A stretch of 64,000 nt of DNA from RH-AL1 sp965277355 (GTDB lineage: Bacteria; Pseudomonadota; Alphaproteobacteria; Rhizobiales; Beijerinckiaceae): the NCBI GenBank assembly GCA_965277355.1, contig CBDICN010000001.1:992001-1056000 (forward strand). The letters run 5' to 3'. Shown here in pieces: positions 47,338 to 56,527 of the stretch; the stretch's first letter is position 1, and each line of letters opens with the position of its first letter. Made by a program: the position numbers and the translations under genes. A model generated the notes under the pieces. That model searched no databases and was not told the DNA's origin. It worked only from the letters and a program-made list of their open reading frames with translations.

Positions 47338-48794
47338 GAGGGTTCTTCCGCTCGACCGCCGTCCGCATCGCCCTCGCCTTCGCGCTCGCCTTGACGGCAA
47401 CGACCTACATCGTCTTCGCTCTGGTCTACTGGCGATTTTATGCCGACAACGTCAGCCTGGTCGAATCGGTGCTGCGCGACGAGGTCGAGCAGACGCGGGA
47501 CGCTCCCATCGATCGCCTCCGCCGACAGCTCGAGTTGCGCCTCACCCAGGATCTCCGCCACCTCGATTACGTCGGTCTCTACGACAAGGCCGGAACATTG
47601 ATGTTCGGCAATGTCGCGGCAAGCATCGCGATCCCGATCGACGGGCGGCCCCATCTCGTGCGGACGCCGCCGCCCCTGCAGGAGGCCTGGCAAAGCGAAA
47701 ACGCGATTCTGGTGGCACGCAGGCGAACCGACGGCGGCACGCTCGTGCTCGGTCGCAGCCTCGTCTACGTGGACCAGCTCCAGGCGGCGATGCTGCGCGC
47801 CTTCGCCGCCGCGATCATCCCGGTCATTCTCCTGGCCCTTGCCATCGGCAGCGTCGTCAGTCTGCGCGCCTCGCGGCGTCTATCGATGATTCAACGGGCG
47901 ATCGAGCGCGTCATGCGGGGCGATCTCCTCGTCCGCCTGCCGGCGCGGGGAACCCCGGACGACGTCGACGAACTGGTGCGCGCGGTCAACCTGATGCTCG
48001 ACGAGATCGGCCGCCTCGTTGGCCAAATCAGGAGCGTCGGTGACAACATCGCCCATGACCTGCGGACGCCGCTCGCGGTGATGCGGGCGCGGCTCGAACG
48101 CGGACTGGCCAGCGCTTCGGAGGCAACTCTTCGCGCAACCACCGCCGAGGCGCTGCGCGATCTCGAGCGCGCGATGACCACTGTCACGGCGCTGCTCCGC
48201 ATCTCCGAGCTGGAGAGTGGGCTGCGTCGCGGCTCGTTCAGCCGAGTCGATCTCGTGGCCGTCTGCCGGGATGCCTACGAGCTCTACGAGCCGCTCGGTC
48301 AGGCCAAGGGGTTGCGGATGAGGTTCGAGGCGCCGGCTCCGGTCGTCGTGACGGGCGACGCCGATCTGCTGCGCGAAGCTGTCGCGAACCTGGTGGACAA
48401 TGCGATTAAGTTCACGCCGAACGACGGCACGGTGAGCCTCGAGTGCGGTGGCGCCGGCTCGTTGATCCGGGTTCGCGACAGCGGCCCGGGGGTCGCGACC
48501 GGCGAGCGCGAGATGATCGTCAAGCGCTTCTACCGGTCGCCGCGCACCTGCGCCGCCGCGGGCGTGGGCCTGGGCCTGAGCATGGCCACGACGATCGTCG
48601 AACTGCACGGCTTCGGACTGAGGATCCGCGACAATGATCCCGGCGCCCTCTTCGAGATCGTGGCGGACCCGCAGCAGCCGTCGCGTCCGCCGACCGACGG
48701 GGACCGGCTCGCCGAGATACGGCCGAGCTTGCCCGGGCTGCCGGGAAAAGGCTTAAGGAGAAACTTAATGGAAGCGCTCGTTCGGAAGACCTAG
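47334..48794 (+). CDS. Sensor histidine kinase
   Basis: A 486-aa inner-membrane kinase: spans at about 11-33 and 155-177 flank a 120-residue periplasmic sensor; then HAMP, the dimerisation helix with His241 in NIAHDLRTPLAVM, and ATPase boxes NLVDNAIKFTP, RVRDSGPGV and VGLGLSMA. Partner of the preceding regulator. A 40-residue tail after the ATPase domain has no known motif. The stimulus is not known; by position it may sense compounds exported by the RND pump. Confidence 0.93.
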   Translation: MRGFFRSTAVRIALAFALALTATTYIVFALVYWRFYADNVSLVESVLRDEVEQTRDAPIDRLRRQLELRLTQDLRHLDYVGLYDKAGTLMFGNVAASIAIPIDGRPHLVRTPPPLQEAWQSENAILVARRRTDGGTLVLGRSLVYVDQLQAAMLRAFAAAIIPVILLALAIGSVVSLRASRRLSMIQRAIERVMRGDLLVRLPARGTPDDVDELVRAVNLMLDEIGRLVGQIRSVGDNIAHDLRTPLAVMRARLERGLASASEATLRATTAEALRDLERAMTTVTALLRISELESGLRRGSFSRVDLVAVCRDAYELYEPLGQAKGLRMRFEAPAPVVVTGDADLLREAVANLVDNAIKFTPNDGTVSLECGGAGSLIRVRDSGPGVATGEREMIVKRFYRSPRTCAAAGVGLGLSMATTIVELHGFGLRIRDNDPGALFEIVADPQQPSRPPTDGDRLAEIRPSLPGLPGKGLRRNLMEALVRKT

Positions 48795-48897
48795 ACGAGT
48801 CGCGAACCGCTCATCGTTCGGCGGGTGGGTTCTTGTTAGGGTCTTCGCCCGTCGGCTCGCGTGCCGCGCGGCGCAACCGAGGGTCATCGCCCGCGTC

Positions 48898-51800
48898 ATG
48901 CTTGCCATCGTCCGCGTCGCGCTCTCGCGTCCCTACACGTTCGTCGTGATGGCAATGCTCATTCTGATCTTCGGCGTGGCGTCCTGGCTCAAGACGCCGA
49001 CCGACATCTTCCCCGACATCGGCATTCCGGTCGTAAGCGCGGTCTGGACTTACAATGGCTTGCCGCCCGAGGAAATGTCGGGACGCATCGTCTACTATTA
49101 CGAGCGGACGCTGAGCTCGCAGGTCAACGACATCAGCCATATCGAGTCGCAGTCACTCTCGGGCTACGGCGTCGTCAAGATCTTCTTCCAGCCGAACGTC
49201 AACATCAACACCGCCATCGCGCAGATCACCGCCGCCTCGCAGACGGTGCTGAAGCTGCTGCCGCCGGGCGTGACGCCGCCCTACGTGCTGCTCTTCAACG
49301 CCTCGTCCGTCCCCATTCTGCAGCTGGCGCTGTCGAGCGCGACCCTGTCGCAGGCAAGCTTGGCGGACTCCGCGCAAAACTTCATCCGGCCGCAGCTCGC
49401 CACCGTCGCCGGCGCCGCTATTCCATCGCCGTACGGCGGCAAGATCCTGCAGGTCAACGTCGACCTGAACCCGGTAAAGCTTCAGGCCTACAAGATCAGC
49501 GCAGCCGAGGTCGTCAACGCGTTCGCCCAGGAAAACCTCATCACTCCGGTGGGCACGGAAAAGATCGGCAAGTTCGAATACATCGTCAATTTGAACGATG
49601 CCCCCGAGGAGATCGACAAGCTCAACGCGCTCCCGATCAAGAGCGTCGACGGAACCGTCGTCTACGTCAAGGACGTGGCCTTCGTGCACGCGGGGAGCCC
49701 GCCGCAGACCAACATCGTCAACGTCGACGGCAAGAAAGCCGTGCTGATGACGATCCAGAAGGCCGGATCCGCATCGACGCTCGATGTGATCAACGGGGTC
49801 AAGGCGCTGCTGCCAAACATCAAGGCCGGCCTTCCCAAGAGCCTGATCCTCACCGCGGTCGGCGACCAGTCGGCGTTCGTCAACGAGGCCGTCTCGGGCG
49901 TCTTGCGCGAAGGCGTCATCGCCGCCTCGCTGACCGGCGTCATGATCCTGATCTTCCTCGGGAGCTGGCGCTCGACGATCATCATCATGATCTCGATTCC
50001 GCTCGCCATCCTGTTCTCGGTCGCGGTTCTCTCGGTTCTCGGCCAAACCATCAACGTGATGACGCTCGGCGGGTTGGCGCTCGCCGTCGGCATTCTCGTC
50101 GATGACGGCACGGTGACGATCGAGAACATCAATTATCACCTCGAACAGGGCAAGGAAATCGAGAACGCGATCATGGACGGCTCCCGGCAGATCGTCGTGC
50201 CCGCGACCGTGTCGCTGCTGTGCATCTGCATCGTGTTCGTGCCGATGTTCACGCTGGGCGGCGTGTCCGGCTTCCTGTTCAAGCCGCTCGCCGAGGCGGT
50301 GATCTTCGCTCTCGTCGGCTCCTACATCCTGTCCCGCACGCTCGTGCCGACCATCGCCAACTACCTGCTCGGAAACCTTCCGCATCACGAGCACGGCGCG
50401 CCGCTGCCGCCGACGCGGAATCCCCTCGTGAAGTTCCAGCGCGGCTTCGAGCGCCGGTTCGAGACGCTGCGCTCGGGCTATCGCGCCTTGCTCGTGATGG
50501 CGCTCGGCTCGAGCCGGATTTTCGTCATCGGCTTCCTTGTCGCCGTGTTCGCCTCGTTCGGGCTCGTCCCGTTCCTCGGGCAAAACTTTTTTCCCAAGAT
50601 CGAGGGCACCCAGATCAAGCTGCACGTTCGCGCGGCGACGGGAACGCGCATCGAGGAGACGGCGAAGCTCGTCCAGTTCGTCGAAGACAGGATCCGGCGA
50701 ACAATACCGCCGACGGCTCTCGATACGATCGTCGATAACATCGGCATGCCGATCAGCGGCATCAACGTGGCCTACGGCAATTCCGGCACGATCGGAGTGG
50801 TCGACGCGGATATCCTAATATCGCTGAAGGACGGCATGGCCGCGCAGACCGACGGCTACGTTCAGACGCTGCGAGAAAACCTCCCGCATGACTTCCCAGG
50901 GACCACGTTCTCGTTCCTTCCGGCCGACATCGTCAGCCAGATCCTGAATTTCGGCTTGCCCGCGCCGATCGACGTGCAAGTGATCGGCAACAAGACCAAG
51001 CAGAACCGCGCCTACGCGGACATGATCTTCCGTAAGATCAAGAAAGTTCCGGGGATCGCCGATCCGCGCATCCAGCAGGTCTTCAATTACCCCACGATGA
51101 ACGTCAACGTGGATCGCTCGCTGGCCAACCAGATCGGCTTGACCGAGCAGAACGTCACCAAGAACATGCAGGTCAATCTGGCCGGCAGCATGCAGACCAA
51201 TCCGACGTTCTGGCTCAATCCGAAGAACGGCGTGTCCTACCCCATCGTCGTCCAGACGCCGCAGTACTGGATCGATTCGGTAAGCGAGCTGAACAATCTC
51301 CAAGTCGACGGCAAGAACGGGCCGATGCCGCTCGGCGGCGTCGCGGTCACCGAGCGGTCGGCGAGCCCCGGCGTCGTCTCGCACTACAATGTGCAACCCG
51401 TCATCGACATCTACGCGACCACTCACGACCGCGACCTCGGCGCCATCGCCGGCGACATCCAGAAGATCCTCGACGACACGCAGAAGGAGGTCGCCGGCGG
51501 ATCGACGGTCAAGCTGCGCGGGCAGGTCACGACCATGACTGCGGCGTACGATCAGCTCTACACCGGCCTCGCCCTCGCTGTCGTCCTGATCTACCTGCTC
51601 ATCGTGGTCAACTTTCAGTCCTGGCTCGACCCGTTCGTCATCGTGACGGCGCTGCCGGCGGCGTTGGCTGGCATCGTTTGGCTGCTTTTCATCACCCATA
51701 CGACGCTGTCCGTGCCGGCGCTGACGGGCGCCATCATGTGCATGGGCGTCGCTACGGCGAACTCGATCCTGGTGGTCAGCTTCTGCCGCGAGAAGCTGGC

Positions 51801-52080
51801 GGAAGGGCTCTCGCCCCTCGAAGCATCCATCGAGGCCGGCTTCACCCGGTTCCGCCCCGTGCTGATGACCGCGCTCGCGATGATCATCGGCATGGGCCCG
51901 ATGGCGCTCAGCGCCGAGCAAAACGCGCCGCTCGGCCGCGCGGTCATCGGCGGGCTGCTATTCGCGACGATCGCCACGCTGTTGTTTGTTCCCGTCGTCT
52001 TCAAGATGGTACACTCGCGGGGTAACAAGAAGGCGGAGCCGTCTCGACGGGACCTGTCCGCGCGTCCCCTGCATGCCTGA
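48898..52080 (+). CDS. RND efflux pump, inner membrane transporter (HAE1 type)
   Basis: A 1060-aa proton-driven transporter with the RND 12-span plan: a first span at 11-30, a large periplasmic loop, the six-span block about 335-550 with GGLALAVGILVDDGTV carrying the paired Asp for proton relay, a second periplasmic loop, and a second block to the C-terminus (GAIMCMGVATANSILVVSF). The sequence is nearer to hydrophobe/amphiphile than to heavy-metal pumps. The ATG 48898 start gives RVALSRPYTFVVMAMLI. The pump comes before its adaptor gene, the reverse of the common acrAB order. Confidence 0.93.
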   Translation: MLAIVRVALSRPYTFVVMAMLILIFGVASWLKTPTDIFPDIGIPVVSAVWTYNGLPPEEMSGRIVYYYERTLSSQVNDISHIESQSLSGYGVVKIFFQPNVNINTAIAQITAASQTVLKLLPPGVTPPYVLLFNASSVPILQLALSSATLSQASLADSAQNFIRPQLATVAGAAIPSPYGGKILQVNVDLNPVKLQAYKISAAEVVNAFAQENLITPVGTEKIGKFEYIVNLNDAPEEIDKLNALPIKSVDGTVVYVKDVAFVHAGSPPQTNIVNVDGKKAVLMTIQKAGSASTLDVINGVKALLPNIKAGLPKSLILTAVGDQSAFVNEAVSGVLREGVIAASLTGVMILIFLGSWRSTIIIMISIPLAILFSVAVLSVLGQTINVMTLGGLALAVGILVDDGTVTIENINYHLEQGKEIENAIMDGSRQIVVPATVSLLCICIVFVPMFTLGGVSGFLFKPLAEAVIFALVGSYILSRTLVPTIANYLLGNLPHHEHGAPLPPTRNPLVKFQRGFERRFETLRSGYRALLVMALGSSRIFVIGFLVAVFASFGLVPFLGQNFFPKIEGTQIKLHVRAATGTRIEETAKLVQFVEDRIRRTIPPTALDTIVDNIGMPISGINVAYGNSGTIGVVDADILISLKDGMAAQTDGYVQTLRENLPHDFPGTTFSFLPADIVSQILNFGLPAPIDVQVIGNKTKQNRAYADMIFRKIKKVPGIADPRIQQVFNYPTMNVNVDRSLANQIGLTEQNVTKNMQVNLAGSMQTNPTFWLNPKNGVSYPIVVQTPQYWIDSVSELNNLQVDGKNGPMPLGGVAVTERSASPGVVSHYNVQPVIDIYATTHDRDLGAIAGDIQKILDDTQKEVAGGSTVKLRGQVTTMTAAYDQLYTGLALAVVLIYLLIVVNFQSWLDPFVIVTALPAALAGIVWLLFITHTTLSVPALTGAIMCMGVATANSILVVSFCREKLAEGLSPLEASIEAGFTRFRPVLMTALAMIIGMGPMALSAEQNAPLGRAVIGGLLFATIATLLFVPVVFKMVHSRGNKKAEPSRRDLSARPLHA

Positions 52081-52095
52081 TCGAGGATCATCGCA

Positions 52096-53331
52096 ATGAA
52101 TGCCCCGGACGGTCATCCGGCCTCGTCGCAGCACGGGCCTCCCGCGCGTAAGCCGCGCGTTAAACGCTACCTGCTTCTCGCGCTGGTCGCCTTCGGCGCG
52201 ACCGCCGCCTACGGTATCATCGACCGCAACCACAGCGAAGCCGACCTTACGAAATGGACGGACAATCAAGCGATCCCGAGCGTCGACCTGGTCTCGCCGA
52301 AACTTGCGACGCAAGGCGATCATCTGACGCTGCCGGCCAACATCGAGGCTTTCTACACGGCGCCGATCCACTCCCAGGTCAGCGGCTATGTGAAGATGTG
52401 GTACCGCGATATCGGCGCCCGGGTGAAAAGCGGAGAATTGCTCGCCACGATCGACGCCCCTGAACTCGACCAGCAGCTCGAGCGAGCGAAAGGCGAACTC
52501 GGCAAGGCTCAGGCCGACTACAATCTCGCGGTCCTCACCTCGGACCGATGGAAGGCATTGCGAAGCTCACAGGCCGTATCGCAACAAACGGCCGATGAGA
52601 AGCAAGGCGACGCCATGGCGCAGAAGGCCCAGGTCGCGGCCGCTCAGGCCAATCTCGATCGTGTCAAGGCTCTCGAGAGTTTCAAGAACATCGTCGCGCC
52701 GTTCGACGGGATCATAACGGCACGGCGCATCGATGTGGGCGCCCTGGTGTCGTCGACCAATACCAGCGCCAGCGGCTTGTTCGACGTGGCCTCGACCGAC
52801 GTGATGCGCGTCTACGTGCAGGTTCCTCAGGTCAACGCCGCCAACATGCACAAGGGGCTTGCGGTGACCCTCCTCCTGCCGCAATACGCAGGCCGCAAGT
52901 TCGTCGGCAAGCTTGACACGACCTCTGACGCGATCTCCCAGCAATCCCGTGCGTTGCTCGTCGAGGCGTTGTTCAACAACAAGGAAGGGCTGCTCTCGCC
53001 CGGCGCCTATGCGCAGGCGCACTTCGACCTCGCGCTCGATCCCAAGAAGCTGGTGGTGCCATCCGCATCAATGATCTTCCGCGACAACGCACCCGAGGTC
53101 GCGGTGGTGAAGGACGGCAAGGTCACGCTCAAGAAGATCACGATCCTTCTCGATACGGGACCCGAGATCGAAATCTCGTCAGGGCTCGACAAGAACGACA
53201 AGATCGTCGCGAGTCCCTCCGACGCGATCGAGACGGGCGATGACGTCAGGGTCGAAAAAATCGACGGAAAGGCGGTCGGCGGCAAGCCGGAGCCGGGTCG
53301 GCCGCGGCCGACGCACGAGGCCGCCGAATGA
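52096..53331 (+). CDS. RND periplasmic adaptor (membrane fusion protein)
   Basis: A 411-aa adaptor that joins pump and outer membrane channel. One N-terminal span (about 19-36), a lipoyl/barrel-sandwich domain with IHSQVSGYVKMWYRDIGA, an alpha-helical hairpin (about 120-185) and a beta-barrel with DIGALVSSTNTSASGLF and VPSASMIFRDNAP. It starts 15 bases after the pump gene and overlaps the outer membrane factor by ATGA. Confidence 0.93.
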   Translation: MNAPDGHPASSQHGPPARKPRVKRYLLLALVAFGATAAYGIIDRNHSEADLTKWTDNQAIPSVDLVSPKLATQGDHLTLPANIEAFYTAPIHSQVSGYVKMWYRDIGARVKSGELLATIDAPELDQQLERAKGELGKAQADYNLAVLTSDRWKALRSSQAVSQQTADEKQGDAMAQKAQVAAAQANLDRVKALESFKNIVAPFDGIITARRIDVGALVSSTNTSASGLFDVASTDVMRVYVQVPQVNAANMHKGLAVTLLLPQYAGRKFVGKLDTTSDAISQQSRALLVEALFNNKEGLLSPGAYAQAHFDLALDPKKLVVPSASMIFRDNAPEVAVVKDGKVTLKKITILLDTGPEIEISSGLDKNDKIVASPSDAIETGDDVRVEKIDGKAVGGKPEPGRPRPTHEAAE

Positions 53332-54767
53332 GGTTTGGCGCGTGGATCGGCATGATCGTTCCGGGCCTGTTGTTGAGTGCGTGCGATCTCGCTCCGCCTT
53401 ACGCGCCGCCCGCTACCGACATCCCCGTGAAATTCAAGGAAGGCGGCATGTGGCATGTCGCCGAGCCGAGCGACCGGCTGCCGCGCGGCCCGTGGTGGGT
53501 GGCATACCGCGACCGCACGCTTGACGACCTCGAGCCGCAAGTCGATGACGGCAATCAGACGCTGGCGGCCGCGTTCGCCAACTATCAGCAGGCCCGAACG
53601 ATCGTCCAGCAGGCCGAGGCCGGACTATTTCCGACTTTGGACCAGGACACGCAGTTCACCACCAATCGGCAATCCGATCATCGGACCTACCGCCCCTTTC
53701 CCCTTAACGGACCGAGCCACTACGGCAACAACGAGCTGACGATCCAATCGAGCTACGAAGTCGACCTTTGGGGGCGGGTCCGCGACACGATCAAGTCCAG
53801 CGCCGCGCAGGCACAGGCGCAAGCCGCCGATCTCGAAAACGTCCGTCTCAGCCTGCATGGCGCGCTGGCAACCGACTATCTCGCGTTACGCGGTCTCGAC
53901 AGCGAGCTGCTGCTTTTGCGCGACACCGTGAAGGCCTACGCAGCCGCGCTCACGCTGACGCAGAACCGTTTCGCTGGTAAGATCGCCTCGCCGATCGATG
54001 TGGAACGCGCCAAGTCCCAGCTCGAGACGGCGAAAGCTCTCGTGGACGACACCGAGGCGCGGCGCGCCTCGCTCGAACACGCCATCGCGACGCTTGTCGG
54101 CAAACCGGCTTCGTCCTTTTCGATTCCGCAGAGAGCGGCGCCCGTCGCGGCGCCGCGCGGACCGAGCGCGGCGCCATCGACCTTGCTGGAGCGTCGCCCC
54201 GACATCGCGGCGGCGGAACGCGAGGTCGCGGCGGCGAACGAACAGATCGGTGTCGCGAAAGCCGCTTTCTACCCGCGCTTCTTCTTCAATCTCTCCGGTG
54301 GCACGGAAGACAGAGGCGTGCATCTGTTCGATCTCAAGAACGAGCTGTTCTCGCTTGGTCCGTCGGTGACGCTGCCGATCTTCGACGGCGGCCGGCGCAC
54401 CGCGCAATTGGAGGCGACGCTCGCGCGACGCGACGAAACCATCGCGCTCTATCGCCAGCGCGTGCTCGTCGCGGTCCAGGAGGTCGAGGACGCCCTCGCG
54501 CTCGAGCGCCTGCTCGGTCTCGAGGGCAAGCGCCTCGACGCCGCCATCGTCGCAGGCAAGAAGGTGCTGGAGATTTCGCTCACGCTCTATCGCGACGGCG
54601 CGACGACCTACCTCGATGTCGTCACCGCGCAGACGACGCTGCTCGAGGAGGAACGCGCCTCGCTGGCGATCTTGACGCGTCGTCTCAACGCGAGCGTCAA
54701 TCTGTTCGTCGCGCTTGGCGGCGGCTGGACGCCGGTCGTGCGCGTCGCCTCCGACGGACCGACCTGA
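53328..54767 (+). CDS. Outer membrane factor lipoprotein (TolC/NodT type)
   Basis: A 479-aa channel subunit of the tripartite pump. It has a lipobox LLLSACDL (lipidated Cys19) and the two repeat pattern of long helices and barrel strands, including DDGNQTLAAAFANYQQAR, SYEVDLWGRVRDTIKSS, LLERRPDIAAAEREVAAA and YLDVVTAQTTLLEEER. Start ATG overlaps the adaptor stop. This completes the efflux operon; the next gene starts 10 bases later and may be co-transcribed. Confidence 0.93.
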   Translation: MRFGAWIGMIVPGLLLSACDLAPPYAPPATDIPVKFKEGGMWHVAEPSDRLPRGPWWVAYRDRTLDDLEPQVDDGNQTLAAAFANYQQARTIVQQAEAGLFPTLDQDTQFTTNRQSDHRTYRPFPLNGPSHYGNNELTIQSSYEVDLWGRVRDTIKSSAAQAQAQAADLENVRLSLHGALATDYLALRGLDSELLLLRDTVKAYAAALTLTQNRFAGKIASPIDVERAKSQLETAKALVDDTEARRASLEHAIATLVGKPASSFSIPQRAAPVAAPRGPSAAPSTLLERRPDIAAAEREVAAANEQIGVAKAAFYPRFFFNLSGGTEDRGVHLFDLKNELFSLGPSVTLPIFDGGRRTAQLEATLARRDETIALYRQRVLVAVQEVEDALALERLLGLEGKRLDAAIVAGKKVLEISLTLYRDGATTYLDVVTAQTTLLEEERASLAILTRRLNASVNLFVALGGGWTPVVRVASDGPT

Positions 54768-54777
54768 CGGGTGGCCG

Positions 54778-55179
54778 ATGGCTAAGGGAGACGCGCTGAC
54801 GCTCTGCAGCGACTGCCGCTTCTGGGATCACCGCGGCACTCGCGAGGGTCTCTGCCGGCGCCATGCCCCATCGGCCTGCGATCGCCAGCTGCAGGTCGCG
54901 CGCTGGGCTGAAACGCGCGCGTCCGACGGCTGCGGCGAAGGCCAGAAGAGCGAGGGCGCCGTCGCCGGCAAAGGCCAGACGTGCAAGGGCTGCCTCTACT
55001 GGGATCGACCCGGCGCCGGCATCGAGCCGGGGCATCGCGGCGACCATCTGGCCGCCTGGTGGAGCGAAGCCGGTCTTTGCCGCCGCTACGCGCCGCGACC
55101 CGGCGTCGACCTCGGACACCGCGGCTTTTGGCGCATCACCCACGCGAGTGACCACTGCTTCGACGGTCGCCCGGTCTGA
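54778..55179 (+). CDS. Small protein with duplicated four-Cys motif
   Basis: A 133-aa soluble protein built of two similar halves. Each has CxxC with a Trp four residues on (CSDCRFWD; CKGCLYWD), then GLCRRxAP, then a Trp and a final Cys (RASDGC; HASDHC). The four Cys per half could bind zinc or an Fe-S cluster. Short single-copy relatives with CRFW...CRRYPP...C occur in Rhizobiales, function unknown to me. ATG 54778 lies 10 bases past the efflux operon, but the frame is open upstream to 54715. Confidence 0.75.
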   Translation: MAKGDALTLCSDCRFWDHRGTREGLCRRHAPSACDRQLQVARWAETRASDGCGEGQKSEGAVAGKGQTCKGCLYWDRPGAGIEPGHRGDHLAAWWSEAGLCRRYAPRPGVDLGHRGFWRITHASDHCFDGRPV

Positions 55180-55260
55180 CGCTATTGCCTTCGAGGAGGC
55201 GCTCGGGCATATCTCGCCGACGACAAGCGGCATCTTAAATGCGTCGCTTTCGGGCACTAC

Positions 55261-55354
55261 GGAGACGTGGCCGAGAGGCTGAAGGCGGCGGTTTGCTAAA
55301 CCGTTATAGGGTTGTAAAGCCCTATCGAGGGTTCGAATCCCTCCGTCTCCGCCA
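55261..55354 (+). tRNA. tRNA-Ser (GCT)
   Basis: Class II tRNA: acceptor GGAGACG pairs with CGTCTCC, D-arm TGGCCGAGAGGCTGAAGGC, anticodon loop TTGCTAA (anticodon GCT), long variable arm TAGGGTTGTAAAGCCCTA, T-arm GGGTTCGAATCCC, discriminator G and encoded CCA. Confidence 0.96.
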
Positions 55355-55411
55355 GCCCGGATCGATGGACGCGATGGTTTAGGGGCGCGTTTCGCCCTTC
55401 GGAGGATGACG

Positions 55412-55954
55412 ATGTCTCGAGCTACCCGTCTTCACGACCGCATGCAGGTCACGATCGCGGCGGTGGTGATTGCGATCGCCGGCGGCTTGGCGACAGACGC
55501 GAAAGCCGAAGCGGCCTCGCCGGACGGTATCTGGTACACGAAGGGCCAGGAATCGATCATCAAGGTTCACCCCTGCGGGGATAGCGGAGGCCCGCTTTGC
55601 GGCACGATGGTCTGGCTGAAGGAACCGACCGAGACCGACGGCTCGCCGAAGCTCGACAAGCTCAACAAGGATCCCGCCAAGAAGGGCAAGCCGATGATCG
55701 GCCTCGACATCCTTCTCAACATGAAGCCCGACGAGGATCACTACAAAGGCAAGGCCTACAATCCCGAGGACGGCAAGTTCTACGACATCACCTTCAAGGT
55801 GAAGGAGGACGACAGCGCCGATCTACGCGGTTGCGTCCTCGGCTTCCTCTGTCAGACCGAGACCTTCACCCGCGCGAAAGAGGTTCCGGGCGGCGATCCG
55901 ACCGCCGGCAAGAAGAAGTCGGCGAAGAGCACCAAGAGCACCGCACACCGCTGA
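55412..55954 (+). CDS. Exported DUF2147 protein
   Basis: A 180-aa protein with a signal peptide (about 1-33, ending TDAKAE) and a lipocalin-like DUF2147 domain: SPDGIWYTKGQESIIKVHPC, LCGTMVWLKEP, KPMIGLDILLNMKPDE, WxG-like YKGKAYNPEDGKFYD and LRGCVLGFLCQTETFTR. The basic C-terminal tail (KKKSAKSTKSTAHR) is unusual and may interact with acidic polymers. GGAGG precedes ATG 55412 at 6 bases; ATG 55406 is too close. Function unknown. Confidence 0.87.
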   Translation: MSRATRLHDRMQVTIAAVVIAIAGGLATDAKAEAASPDGIWYTKGQESIIKVHPCGDSGGPLCGTMVWLKEPTETDGSPKLDKLNKDPAKKGKPMIGLDILLNMKPDEDHYKGKAYNPEDGKFYDITFKVKEDDSADLRGCVLGFLCQTETFTRAKEVPGGDPTAGKKKSAKSTKSTAHR

Positions 55955-56059
55955 CGGAGTTCGCGCGGCGGATGATCCTGTCGCCTGCCCGGCGGATGAG
56001 GGGCTCTCATCCTCAACGGCCTGTTCCGTATCGATGAACCTCTTGCTGGATGGATCCGT

Positions 56060-56440
56060 TTGAAGGACCTTTGGCATCTGCAAGCTCCGGCGCTGACCCT
56101 GATCGCAGGTGTCTCCTTGGCCGTGTCGTTGGGATTGGCGACCGCGCAGCCCTCCCGCAGGCCGCAGAACCATCGCGGCCTGCCCTCGCGTTTGGCGCCC
56201 GATACCACCGCGTCGATCCCGACGAAGCCCGAGAGCAAGCCGGCAACCGCGGCGCCAGCCGATGAAACGTTGCCGGAGCCGTTCAACCTTCCGACCGCGT
56301 CGCGGTCGCGCGTGCGCGAATGCGGCGAGAAGTGGCAGTCGATCAAACTCTCCGGGACGGCCGGAGAACGGATCTGGCGCGACTTCGCGACCAGTTGCCT
56401 AGCCGCCGCGGCTGGCCCGTTCGAGGCGCGCAATCCCTGA
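56060..56440 (+). CDS. Small exported protein with CGEKWQSIK motif
   Basis: A 126-aa protein with an N-terminal hydrophobic segment (about 11-29), a Pro/Ala-rich linker (31-75) and a compact C-terminal motif, RECGEKWQSIKLSGTAGERI followed by WRDFATSC. The Cys/Trp pair and the closing Cys resemble a short domain frequent in secreted Rhizobiales proteins (CGxEWxxxK...WxxFxxxC), function unknown. The start is TTG 56060; no RBS stands out, so the N-terminus is uncertain. Confidence 0.6.
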   Translation: MKDLWHLQAPALTLIAGVSLAVSLGLATAQPSRRPQNHRGLPSRLAPDTTASIPTKPESKPATAAPADETLPEPFNLPTASRSRVRECGEKWQSIKLSGTAGERIWRDFATSCLAAAAGPFEARNP

Positions 56441-56527
56441 GACTCCAGCGCGGTCAAAGGGGCGACAGCGCTGCTTGTACGTCTGGGTGCGAAGTCTACA
56501 CCGGCCGGCATGCCTCGTGACCGATGC

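Noticed and set aside
49153..50625. A 490-aa open frame antisense to the RND pump (and a 368-aa one at 50815-51921)
   Set aside because: Low-complexity His/Arg/Asp-rich shadows of a clear RND gene.
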